A DNA stretch of 64,000 nucleotides from CBDDCQ01 sp965226285 (lineage in GTDB: Bacteria > Bacteroidota > Bacteroidia > Flavobacteriales > Ichthyobacteriaceae). Positions within the stretch are counted from its first letter, which is position 1, and each line of letters opens with the position of its first letter. Where the stretch lies: NCBI GenBank assembly GCA_965226285.1, contig CBDDCQ010000005.1, positions 124,001-188,000 of the forward strand, read 5' to 3'. This document shows positions 56,765-64,000 of the stretch, piece after piece. Both the position numbers and the translations under genes were made by a program. Below the pieces are notes generated by a model that was given only the letters and a program-made list of their open reading frames with translations, ran no database searches and was not told the DNA's origin.

Positions 56765-57544
56765 TTAGTCTTGAAATACCCAACGATTTAACTTTTCTAT
56801 AGCGTGATATGCCGTAAGGTCGAATTGAACGGGTACTATAGAGATGTAATCATTTTCCAATGCCCATAAATCAGTCTCTTTATTTCCCTTTTCTAAATCT
56901 ATAAATTCTCCTGTAATCCAATAATAGGGTTCTTTGTTTACAAAGGGTTTTTCTCTTTTTTCAAATTTTTCTTTCCATATTCCTTTGGCTTGTCTGCAAA
57001 TTTTTATACCTTTGATATTTTCAGTATTAGGGCAATTTACATTTAATACCGTTCCTTTTGGCAATCCATTTTCCAGTACTTTCATTGTAATGTTTTTTAC
57101 ATACTTTTTAAATGGATTTAAATTGGCTTCCCAAGAAAAGTTACAAATTGAAAAACCAATGGAGGGGATATTTTCTATTCCTGCTTCTATAGCGGCTGAC
57201 ATGGTGCCTGAATAGATGACATTGAGTGAGGCATTAGAACCATGATTAATACCCGATATACAAATATCAGGTTTTCTATCTAATATTTCGTTTTTAGCAA
57301 TTTTCACACAGTCTGCCGGTGTGCCAGAACAAGTGTATTCACGATGATTTTGTTCATTTATTTTTATCCTCTTAAACTCTAGTGTAGCGTTTACAGTAAT
57401 GGCGTGCCCCATACCTGATTGGGGTTTATCTGGGGCTACTACTACAGTATCTCCTATTTCCTTCATTATCTCTATGACCATTCTAATACCAGGAGCTATA
57501 ATGCTATCGTCGTTGGTAATGAGTATAAGGGGCTTTTTTTTCAT
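56765..57544 (-). CDS. surE: 5'/3'-nucleotidase SurE
   Basis: 259 residues. Metal-site motif LITNDDSIIAPGI at the N-terminus, then VVAPDKPQSGMGHAIT, SGTPADCVKIA and SGINHGSNA, all characteristic of SurE. It dephosphorylates nucleoside monophosphates and helps survival under stress. The start overlaps the folP stop by 4 bases (ATGA), so translation is coupled. Confidence 0.95.
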   Translation of the reverse strand: MKKKPLILITNDDSIIAPGIRMVIEIMKEIGDTVVVAPDKPQSGMGHAITVNATLEFKRIKINEQNHREYTCSGTPADCVKIAKNEILDRKPDICISGINHGSNASLNVIYSGTMSAAIEAGIENIPSIGFSICNFSWEANLNPFKKYVKNITMKVLENGLPKGTVLNVNCPNTENIKGIKICRQAKGIWKEKFEKREKPFVNKEPYYWITGEFIDLEKGNKETDLWALENDYISIVPVQFDLTAYHAIEKLNRWVFQD

Positions 57545-58356
57545 TGTTGTAATAGTGTAATAATTTCTTTTGCTTCTTTTACATCGTGTACTCTGAGTAG
57601 GTTTGAGCCCTTTTGTAAGGCAATGGTATGGAGTACGGTGGTGCCATTGAGTGCTTCTTGTGGGCTGCAGTTTAGAGTTTTGTAGATCATAGATTTTCGA
57701 GATAATCCTGTGAGTATGGGGCAGTCTAAATTTTTTAGCAAGTCCAAACGGTGTAAGAGTTCAAAATTATGTGCTATAGTTTTACCAAAGCCAAATCCCA
57801 CATCTATAATGATGTCGTTTACCCCCAGTTGATTTAGTTGATATATCTTTTTAGAAAAATATAAGATAATTTCTTTAGTGATATTTTGGTAAGTAGGGTT
57901 TTCTTGCATATTTTGGGGAGTACCTTTCATATGTGTAATAATATAAGGCACTTGTAATAAGGCGATGGTTTCAAACATTTTGCTATCTAGGTTTCCTGCT
58001 GAAATATCGTTAATCATGCTTGCACCTTCGGATATGCAGATTTTGGCAATCTCACTTCTAAAGGTATCTATAGATATAATGAGGTTTGGAAAGTGCTTTA
58101 CAATATTTTTTAAGATAGGTAGTACTCTATTTATTTCTTCTTTTTCTGATATATGAGTAGCGTTGGGTCTAGATGAATAGCCTCCTATATCTATAATGTT
58201 TACACCTTCATGGGACATTTTTTCAACCTGAGAAAGTATAGTTATTTCATCAGAATATTTACCTCCATCATAAAATGAGTCAGGAGTAAGGTTGAGAATA
58301 CCCATTATTTTAGGTATCGTTAAATCTAATAGTTCTCCTTTACAGTTAATGAACAT
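57541..58356 (-). CDS. folP: Dihydropteroate synthase
   Basis: 271 residues, TIM barrel. Signatures: MGILNLTPDSFYDGG (about 18-32), IIDIGGYSSRPNA, the pterin-site MINDISAG, and DVGFGFGKT. It joins p-aminobenzoate and the pterin pyrophosphate in folate synthesis and is the sulfonamide target. First gene of a folP-surE pair; folC is at 35634. Confidence 0.95.
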   Translation of the reverse strand: MFINCKGELLDLTIPKIMGILNLTPDSFYDGGKYSDEITILSQVEKMSHEGVNIIDIGGYSSRPNATHISEKEEINRVLPILKNIVKHFPNLIISIDTFRSEIAKICISEGASMINDISAGNLDSKMFETIALLQVPYIITHMKGTPQNMQENPTYQNITKEIILYFSKKIYQLNQLGVNDIIIDVGFGFGKTIAHNFELLHRLDLLKNLDCPILTGLSRKSMIYKTLNCSPQEALNGTTVLHTIALQKGSNLLRVHDVKEAKEIITLLQQ

Positions 58357-58442
58357 TATTTTAATGTATTTTTCTTTTTGACTATTTTGAGTGTCATGTT
58401 TTAAAACGTTGATAGTACTTTGATATTAAAGCAAAATAGTTG

Positions 58443-58470
58443 CAAATATAGTAGTATATGTAATCTTCAA
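58443..58470 (-). promoter_or_regulatory. Promoter of folP-surE
   Basis: On the - strand, TTG (58470-58468), a 17-bp spacer and TATATTTG (58450-58443), the latter a full -7 match, about 87 bases before the folP start. The spacer is slightly short. Confidence 0.5.
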
Positions 58471-58485
58471 AACGAAATGTACATT

Positions 58486-58562
58486 TTATTTTGGCGATTA
58501 TAACAATAACAAGGTAGAGACAAATTGCAATTTGTCTCTACCTTGTTGCATTGCCAAAATAA
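58486..58562. repeat. Nested inverted repeat with a perfect 40-bp palindrome
   Basis: AACAAGGTAGAGACAAATTG (58508-58527) is followed immediately by its exact reverse complement (58528-58547). Outer arms TTATTTTGGC (58486-58495) and GCCAAAATAA (58553-58562) also pair. The GTAGAGACAAATTG core resembles dispersed GTAGAGAC/GTCTCTAC palindromes common in some bacterial genomes. It sits between the folP promoter and the CCCCC/GGGGG cluster. Confidence 0.85.
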
Positions 58563-58566
58563 CGGG

Positions 58567-58872
58567 TGGTAACATCCCCCTTTACCCCCCTATTTTCCCC
58601 CTTTTTAAAGGGGGATTAAATACGCAACTTGCTTTGTGTGTTTGTGCTATTGTCCATGTGGTAAATCCCCCTTTTTAAGGGGGATTAAAAGTGTTAACCC
58701 CCTTTGTTTCCCCTTTAAAAAGGGGAAAATCCTCTTTGTGTCCGTTAAAAGTGGTAAAATCCCCCCTATTTGTCCCCCTTTAAAAAAGGGGATTAACTTT
58801 GTTGCCCTTTAAAAAATGAGGGTAACCCCCTCTTTGTCCCCCTTTTTAAAGGGGGACACAAAGGGGGTTAAA
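58567..58872. repeat. Palindromic CCCCC/GGGGG repeat cluster at the 3' end of the third BspA-like locus
   Basis: The longest of the three clusters. Multiple CCCCCTTTTTAAAGGGGG-type palindromes flank the linker TTAAATACGCAACTTGCT, TTGTGTGTTTGTGC and ATTGTCCATGTGGTAAA, nearly identical to 22438-22486. Relative to the gene it is in the same orientation as the other two clusters. Units vary in spacer and contain decayed copies. Confidence 0.85.
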
Positions 58873-58891
58873 AATAAATAATTATTTTACC

Positions 58892-59839
58892 TTAATACCC
58901 CACCACTGATGCAGGATTACCTTTTCTTAGGTTCTCTTGCCAATCATTCACCTTAGCTGTAGGTACCTGTATGGTAGTGAGCTTGCTACAACCTGTAAAT
59001 GGCTCATCTCCAATAGTGGTTATGGAATTAGGCAGTTTGATAGTAGTGAGGGAGCTACAACCTCTAAATATCCACTTTCCAATATTGGTTACGGAATTAC
59101 CCATCGTAATACTGGTAAGTTTGCTACAATAAGAAAATGCCTGAACTCCAATACTGGTTACGGAATTAAGAATCGTGATACTGGTAAGTAAACTACATTC
59201 ACTAAATGCCTGAACTCCAATACTGGTTACGGAATTGGGAATCGTAATACTGGTAAGTGAAATACATTTATAAAATGCAGTTCGTCCAATACTGGTTACG
59301 GAATTACCCATCGTAATACTGGTAAGTTTGCTACAATAAGAAAATGCATCATTTCCAATACTGGTTACAGAATTAGGAATCGTAACACTGGTAAGTTCAC
59401 TACAAAAATAAAATGCATAATTTCCAATACTGGTTACGGAATTACCCATCGTAATACTGGTAAATGAAGAACATTGAAAAAATGCATAATTTCCAATACT
59501 GGTTACGGAATTAGGAATGGTGATACTGGTAAGTAAAATACAATTCTGAAATGCCCCTGCTCCAATACTGGTTACGGAATTACCAATCGTAATACTGGTA
59601 AGTAAACTACAATTCCAAAATGCCTGAGCTCCAATACTGGTTACGGAATTGGGAATCGTAATACTGGTAAGTTTCTTACAGTCTCTAAATGCCCGCATTC
59701 CAATACTGGTTACAGAATTAGGAATCGTAATACTGGTAAGTGAAGTACAACTATAAAATGTATTATTTCCAATACTGGTTACGGTGGTACCATTAATCAT
59801 ATAAGGAATGGTTACTGTTGTTAAACTTACTTTTGTCAA
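58892..59839 (-). CDS. BspA-like lipoprotein, C-terminal LRR segment (broken gene)
   Basis: 315 residues from the first in-frame start-like codon, nearly all LRR_5: about twelve units of LTSITIPNSVTSIG..AF..C, some with TMGNSVTSIG, then LTTIQVPTAKVNDW and the family tail NPASVVGY. There is no signal peptide. It is separated from the preceding segment by two one-base insertions relative to the 9834 gene (a G in AGTGGTGGGGGAAAT near 59865 and an A in AAAGTAAGTTTA near 59831). Confidence 0.68.
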   Translation of the reverse strand: MTKVSLTTVTIPYMINGTTVTSIGNNTFYSCTSLTSITIPNSVTSIGMRAFRDCKKLTSITIPNSVTSIGAQAFWNCSLLTSITIGNSVTSIGAGAFQNCILLTSITIPNSVTSIGNYAFFQCSSFTSITMGNSVTSIGNYAFYFCSELTSVTIPNSVTSIGNDAFSYCSKLTSITMGNSVTSIGRTAFYKCISLTSITIPNSVTSIGVQAFSECSLLTSITILNSVTSIGVQAFSYCSKLTSITMGNSVTNIGKWIFRGCSSLTTIKLPNSITTIGDEPFTGCSKLTTIQVPTAKVNDWQENLRKGNPASVVGY

Positions 59840-59847
59840 CGCTTGTT

Positions 59848-60723
59848 TTAAGTGCTATTTCCCCCACCACTACTTATCTTAAAAATATCTCTATAAATAT
59901 GAAACTCTGCGTTTCTAATGGTTACATCGTCTTTAGCATCGTGTTGTAAAACAATCATAAGGGTAAGCGTACCTACTTTGGTATAACTCGTAATTTTAGC
60001 TGAAGTACCGCTCCCTGAAACCCTCGCACTTGTAACGTTTGTATGGGTAATGGTAACGGTTTTAATGGTGTATCCATTCTTACCACTACCCGTAACGCCT
60101 GCTAATAATTCTGCATTGCTTATCTCCCCACTACTGCTAAACGGCTTCGTTTGCTTGGTCCAAGTTAAACTTGGTGCTGAACCCCTCGTAATTTCAAACT
60201 GTGCACCTGTAAGGGTTACATCTTCTTTGCTGTGGTGTGCTAAAACAAGGGTGAGCGTAAGCGTACCCATTTTGGTATAACTGGTAATTTTTGCAGCCCT
60301 GCCGCTCCCTGAAACAGTCGCACTTGTACCGTTTGTATTGGTAATGGTAACCGTTTTAATGGTGTAACCCGTCTTACCACTGCCCGTAACGCCTGCTAAT
60401 AGTTCGACATTGGTAATTTCGCCGCTACTGCTAAACGGCTTCGTTTGCTTGGTCCAAGTTAAACGCGGTGCTGAACCCTTCGTAATTTCAAACTGTGCAT
60501 TCCTAAGGGTTACATCTGGTTTACTAGTGTGTTGTAAAACAATCGTAAGGGTAAGCGTACCTGCTTTGGTATAACTTGTAATTTTAGCTGAAGTACCGCT
60601 CCCTGAAACCCTTGCACCTGTACCGTTTGTATTTGGAATGGTGACGGTTTTAATGGTGTATCCATTCTTACCACTGCCTGTAACGCCTGCTAATAGATCG
60701 GCATTGGTAATTTCGCCAACCAC
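59848..60723 (-). CDS. BspA-like lipoprotein, middle repeat segment (broken gene)
   Basis: 291 residues containing three 95-residue repeats (GEITNADLLAGVTGSGKNGY, then LTWTKQTKPFSSSGEITN). It ends prematurely in SSGGGNST just before the LRR part. Its apparent start lies inside a repeat at the first frameshift, so it is not an independent gene. Read with 60668-62584 and 58892-59839 it restores the family layout. Confidence 0.62.
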   Translation of the reverse strand: MVGEITNADLLAGVTGSGKNGYTIKTVTIPNTNGTGARVSGSGTSAKITSYTKAGTLTLTIVLQHTSKPDVTLRNAQFEITKGSAPRLTWTKQTKPFSSSGEITNVELLAGVTGSGKTGYTIKTVTITNTNGTSATVSGSGRAAKITSYTKMGTLTLTLVLAHHSKEDVTLTGAQFEITRGSAPSLTWTKQTKPFSSSGEISNAELLAGVTGSGKNGYTIKTVTITHTNVTSARVSGSGTSAKITSYTKVGTLTLMIVLQHDAKDDVTIRNAEFHIYRDIFKISSGGGNST

Positions 60724-62584
60724 TACTAAACGGCTTCGTTTGCTTGGTCCAACTTAAAGTTGGTGTTGCGCCCTTCGTAATTTCAAATTCTGCACCCGTT
60801 ATGGTTCTATCTTCTTTCGTATCATGTTCAAATACAATCGATAAAGTCAAAGTACCCGTCTTGGTATAACCCACGATCTTAGCTGAAGTGCTACTACCTG
60901 AAACCCTTGCACCTGTAACTCCTCCATCACTTATGCTTACTGTTTTTATTCGATACCCTGTTTTTGTACCGCTAAGACCTCTTAATAATTCTCCATTGCT
61001 GATCTCTCCTCCAAAACTATAAACCTTACTTTGTTTACGCCAAGTTAAATCAGCTGGTACGGGCATCTTCCTAATTTCAAATTGTGCATTACTGAGCGTT
61101 TTTTGTGGTTTGGTAGTGTGTTCAACTACAAGTGTCAACGTCAAGATAGTGGCTTTGCGATAACCCACGATCTTAGCTGCAGTACCACTCCCTGAAACCC
61201 TTGCACCACTGCCCCCTGAATCAGTTGTAATCTGTACTGATTTGATACGATAGCCGTCTTTTGTACCGCGCACACCGCCCAATAATTCTGCATTGCTTAT
61301 CTCTCCTGCGGGACTGTAAACCTTGCTTTGTCTGCTCCAACTTAAAGGTACAGATACAGCTCCACTGGTAAGTTCAAATTGTGCACCCGTTATGGTTTTG
61401 TCTGCTTTGGTAGCGTGTTCAAATGCAAGTGTCAATGTCAAGATAGTAGGCTTGCCATAACCCACGATTTTAGCTGCAGTACCACTACCTGAAACACGCG
61501 CACCACTATCCCCTGAATCAGTGGTAATCTCTACGGTTTTAATCCGATACCCTACTTTTGAACCTTCGAGACCTTCTAATAATTCAGCATTGCTTATCTC
61601 CTCTCCAGAACGATACCTCTTCAATTGTTTTACCCAAGTTAAATTGGTAGGTGCAGCCATCTTTGTAATTTCAAATACTGCATTACTTATGGTTTTATCT
61701 GCTTTGGTAGCGTGTTCAAATACAAGTGTTAAGGTCAAGTTACCCGCTCGCGTATAACTACCAATCTTAGCTGCAGTGCCACTCCCTGAAACCCTTGCGC
61801 CTGTGCCTCCTGCATCACTGATGGTTACTGTTTTAAGGGTATAGCCTGTTTTTGTACCGTTAAGACCTGCTAAGATTTCCCCATTGCTGATCTCTCCCCC
61901 CGAAGCATAAACCTTGCTTGGTGTTCTCCAGCTTAAATCCGAAGGAGCAAGCCCCTTTGTAATTTCAAACGCTGCATTACTGAGCGTTACATCCAAATCT
62001 GAGGTAGCATTGTGTTTTAAGCGCAACGAAGCCGTAAAAACGCCCGCCCGATTAAATGCTAACCTTAAATTTGGCGCACTTCCATTGACCGTTACTATAT
62101 CATTGGGATTCAGATTTGTGATCTCTTTTAAAGTATAGCCCGCCTTTTCACCTTTTACATGCTTTAGAATTTCTGTAGCATTCAAATGCCCACCTTTTGT
62201 ATATTCTTTGGTCAGTTTTTCAAAGGTCAATACTGGAGGTAATATTTTTACCTCTACTGTATATTTTTTGCTCTCTCCATTCTCTGCGGTTACTGTAAAC
62301 GATACTGGATTGCTCCAATCTTTCACTGTCGTTGGGTCGGGTTTGATCGTTGCCTTTGCCGATAACTCTACCTTTGCCGATAAAGAACTTATATCCGCTG
62401 CGTAGGGTACCTCTATTAATAATGAGGTGCCGTTTAACTTGCCTTTATAAGTGCCTAATTCAAAGGAGATGATGGATGCCTCTTTGCTCTTTTTCAAAGA
62501 TTTATCGTCTTTAGTACATTGGGTCAGTTGGCTCATAGAAAATATAAATGCTAATAAACCAAAAAAATATCTATTCTTTTTCAT
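60668..62584 (-). CDS. BspA-like surface lipoprotein, N-terminal segment (broken gene)
   Basis: 638 residues. Signal peptide with lipobox MSQLTQC (Cys23), DUF5018-like domain (about 33-115), the divergent first repeat and five 95-residue repeats. One inserted base near 60720 (AGTGGTTGGCGAAA for AGTGGTGGCGAAA) shifts the frame and adds WRNYQCRSISRRYRQW. The N-terminal 210 residues closely match the truncated gene at 14054, including the leader, so those two are the nearest relatives. If expressed as is, it would be a short lipid-anchored repeat protein. Confidence 0.7.
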   Translation of the reverse strand: MKKNRYFFGLLAFIFSMSQLTQCTKDDKSLKKSKEASIISFELGTYKGKLNGTSLLIEVPYAADISSLSAKVELSAKATIKPDPTTVKDWSNPVSFTVTAENGESKKYTVEVKILPPVLTFEKLTKEYTKGGHLNATEILKHVKGEKAGYTLKEITNLNPNDIVTVNGSAPNLRLAFNRAGVFTASLRLKHNATSDLDVTLSNAAFEITKGLAPSDLSWRTPSKVYASGGEISNGEILAGLNGTKTGYTLKTVTISDAGGTGARVSGSGTAAKIGSYTRAGNLTLTLVFEHATKADKTISNAVFEITKMAAPTNLTWVKQLKRYRSGEEISNAELLEGLEGSKVGYRIKTVEITTDSGDSGARVSGSGTAAKIVGYGKPTILTLTLAFEHATKADKTITGAQFELTSGAVSVPLSWSRQSKVYSPAGEISNAELLGGVRGTKDGYRIKSVQITTDSGGSGARVSGSGTAAKIVGYRKATILTLTLVVEHTTKPQKTLSNAQFEIRKMPVPADLTWRKQSKVYSFGGEISNGELLRGLSGTKTGYRIKTVSISDGGVTGARVSGSSTSAKIVGYTKTGTLTLSIVFEHDTKEDRTITGAEFEITKGATPTLSWTKQTKPFSSGWRNYQCRSISRRYRQW

Positions 62585-62649
62585 TTTGAGTTATGTTTTA
62601 GTAATTAATAATTATTAATGATAAATCATCAATGATTTAAATCAAGATG

Positions 62650-62682
62650 CAAAATTAACAAAAAAATATATTAATAAAGCAA
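62650..62682 (-). promoter_or_regulatory. Candidate promoter of the third BspA-like locus
   Basis: On the - strand, TTG (62682-62680), 22 bp, TAATTTTG (62657-62650) followed by CATCTT as upstream of the 14054 gene. The leader would be about 60 bases. Confidence 0.45.
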
Positions 62683-62713
62683 GAAATAAAATTTAATATC
62701 TTTAAAATTATAA

Positions 62714-62936
62714 TTGAGGTGTCAATATAAACTTACTTATTTGCAAAAAGAGGGTAAAAGCAAGGCAAAAAACCTTTGGAGTAAAAGTATTGAACTTTCA
62801 GAAGCAAGTGCTGGACATACCCCTAAAAGAGCAATTAAACTGTGGTCTCTTTCTCCTTTTTTTGTAACATTTATAGCTGAACCAATTCCAAAATCAAATA
62901 CAACTTCTGCTTGTACACGATGAGGAGTTAGCCAAA
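62714..62936. other. Stretch open on both strands, possible gene remnant
   Basis: The + strand is open for 69 codons (KEGKSKAKNLWSKSIELSEA; SPFFVTFIAEPIPKSN). The - strand is open for about 65 codons over the same bases (VQAEVVFDFGIGSAINVTKK; ERDHSLIALLGVCPAL). Neither has a convincing start, and I recognise neither. It may be a fragment of a former gene. The rest of 62937-63317 is AT-rich, with only an AAGCTCAA/TTGAGTTT hairpin near 63204. Confidence 0.25.
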
Positions 62937-63317
62937 ATACCTATGTTTCATTTTGTGGCAATGCATAAATCCGACAAAACATCACTAATTATGAAAACTA
63001 TATTTTTTATTATTGTATTAAAAAAAGATTTAAAATTTTAATTAAATATCTTCTACAAAGTAAAACACACTTTTTTTGTATAACTAATTGGAAGATTTGT
63101 CCACTCAAATTAATTTTTTAATAAAAAAATATTTATTAAAATGATGGCTATTCATTAAATAAAATTTTAACGAGTTTGATTTTTTTAGAATATTATAATT
63201 TTAAGCTCAAAAAATTGAGTTTTTAATTAAAATTCGTCTTTTAGATACTACTTTGTAACCAAAGTTATCAGTATATAATGATTTAATTGTCAAAAAACGT
63301 AAACTATATAAACAGCA

Positions 63318-63347
63318 TTGATGGTTCATAAAAAAATAGTAATTTTG
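63318..63347 (+). promoter_or_regulatory. Promoter of the S41 peptidase lipoprotein gene
   Basis: TTG (63318-63320), exactly 19 bp, TAATTTTG (63340-63347): a full Bacteroidota consensus match. Transcription should begin about 4-8 bases further on, at or just before the ATG at 63354. Confidence 0.65.
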
Positions 63348-63353
63348 TGCTCA

Positions 63354-64000
63354 ATGTTTCATATAAGTAAAAATATAATTATTATACTTTCTATATTAGT
63401 TCTTATATCCTGCGAAAATCTCGTAATGGATGAACTAAAAAACACCCCACAAAACAACTTTGAGGTACTTTGGAAAACGATTGATGAAAAATACTCCTTT
63501 TTAGTAGATAAAAAAATAGATTGGAATCAAATCAAACAAAAATACCAACCTAAAATACACAGTAGTGTAAGTGTTTTAGAGGAATTTGATGTATATAAAA
63601 ATATGCTATTTGAACTTAAAGATGGTCATGTAAATTTGTTTAGTGGATTCGATGTATCTAGAAACTGGAATTGGTATTTAGGCTATCCTTCTAACTTTAA
63701 TTCTGATATTGTAGAACGGGAATACTTAGGCAATAAATATATGATTTCAGGAGGGCTCAAACATGTAGTACTCAAAGACAATAATACTAAACATCCTGCG
63801 AAAAAATACGGATATGTTTACTACAAAAGTTTTAGTAATACTCCTACATATATAAACTTTGTTATCGATGTATTTAATACAAATAAGGTTAAAGGCATTA
63901 TTTTAGATGTACGCAACAATGGAGGAGGTAGATTAGCTTACGCAAAAGAACTTGCCAATAGATTTGCAGATAAAAAGAGACTTGGCTTTATAGAGTATTA
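63354..64000 (+). CDS. S41 family peptidase lipoprotein, N-terminal part
   Basis: The gene runs off the window end; 215 residues are visible. Signal peptide with lipobox LVLISC, then FEVLWKTIDEKYSFLVDKK, FELKDGHVNLFSG and the start of the S41 core, GIILDVRNNGGGRLAYAKEL. The N-terminal tricorn-like helical domain and NNGGG motif fit Bacteroidota S41 lipoproteins, which cleave peptides near C-termini or act as scaffolds; the catalytic Ser lies beyond the window. An in-frame ATG at 63321 falls inside the promoter, so I prefer ATG 63354, which would make the mRNA nearly leaderless. Confidence 0.75.
   Translation, partial: MFHISKNIIIILSILVLISCENLVMDELKNTPQNNFEVLWKTIDEKYSFLVDKKIDWNQIKQKYQPKIHSSVSVLEEFDVYKNMLFELKDGHVNLFSGFDVSRNWNWYLGYPSNFNSDIVEREYLGNKYMISGGLKHVVLKDNNTKHPAKKYGYVYYKSFSNTPTYINFVIDVFNTNKVKGIILDVRNNGGGRLAYAKELANRFADKKRLGFIEY

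Overview
The window looks like a chromosomal segment of an AT-rich member of the Bacteroidota, most probably Flavobacteriales. Supporting signs are Bacteroidota-type promoters (TTG, about 19-20 bp, TAnnTTTG), a type IX secretion (type B) sorting domain, a DUF4837 lipoprotein, the menaquinone genes menF/menD with a hotdog thioesterase, an RND pump fused to its outer-membrane factor, and ExbB-ExbD-TonB-FolC gene order. I cannot name the species; an Ichthyobacterium-like fish-associated flavobacterium would fit but is only a guess. I saw no rRNA, tRNA or CRISPR array.

Layout: 1-9300 is housekeeping on the + strand (gatB end, hemW, queD, lpxH, a TonB-like gene, pheS, then gyrA directly followed by gyrB). 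9301-15435 is an accessory island: a 1283-residue lipoprotein with tandem repeats and BspA-type leucine-rich repeats, a truncated paralogue, an unrelated C-terminal gene scrap, and an IS1-type transposase remnant. 15439-22287 holds a thioesterase-menF-menD cluster, lon and a glycosyltransferase. 22300-30900 is the second island: a 6-kb BspA-like locus on the - strand, broken by four single-base frameshifts, preceded by a 1.9-kb noncoding tandem array in which six modules each carry a - strand promoter and a perfect hairpin. 30907-38699 (- strand) holds mnmA, a conserved protein of unknown function, ribH, a TPR protein, a response regulator, and exbB-exbD-tonB-folC. 38870-43002 (+) holds a tail-specific protease, an OppC-like permease and a DUF4837 lipoprotein. 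43019-53231 (-) holds a T9SS-sorted PKD protein, a decayed mnmD, a metal-efflux operon, a DUF819 membrane protein and a broken small lipoprotein gene. 53378-58356 holds a subtilisin-like lipoprotein, mrp, and the folP-surE pair. 58357-62700 is the third BspA-like locus, broken by three further single-base insertions. The window ends inside an S41 peptidase lipoprotein whose mRNA appears leaderless.

The unusual biology is the dispersed BspA-like lipoprotein family. Its four loci share lipoprotein leaders, a DUF5018-like N-terminal domain, about 95-residue repeats, 23-residue LRRs and a constant C-terminus. Three loci also share a palindromic repeat cluster at their 3' ends, and upstream sequence is conserved between loci. 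All seven frame breaks in this family are +1 insertions relative to intact sister repeats, so they are either recent decay, frame-switching, or insertion errors in the assembly. The promoter-hairpin array beside the largest locus is the strongest candidate for something undescribed.
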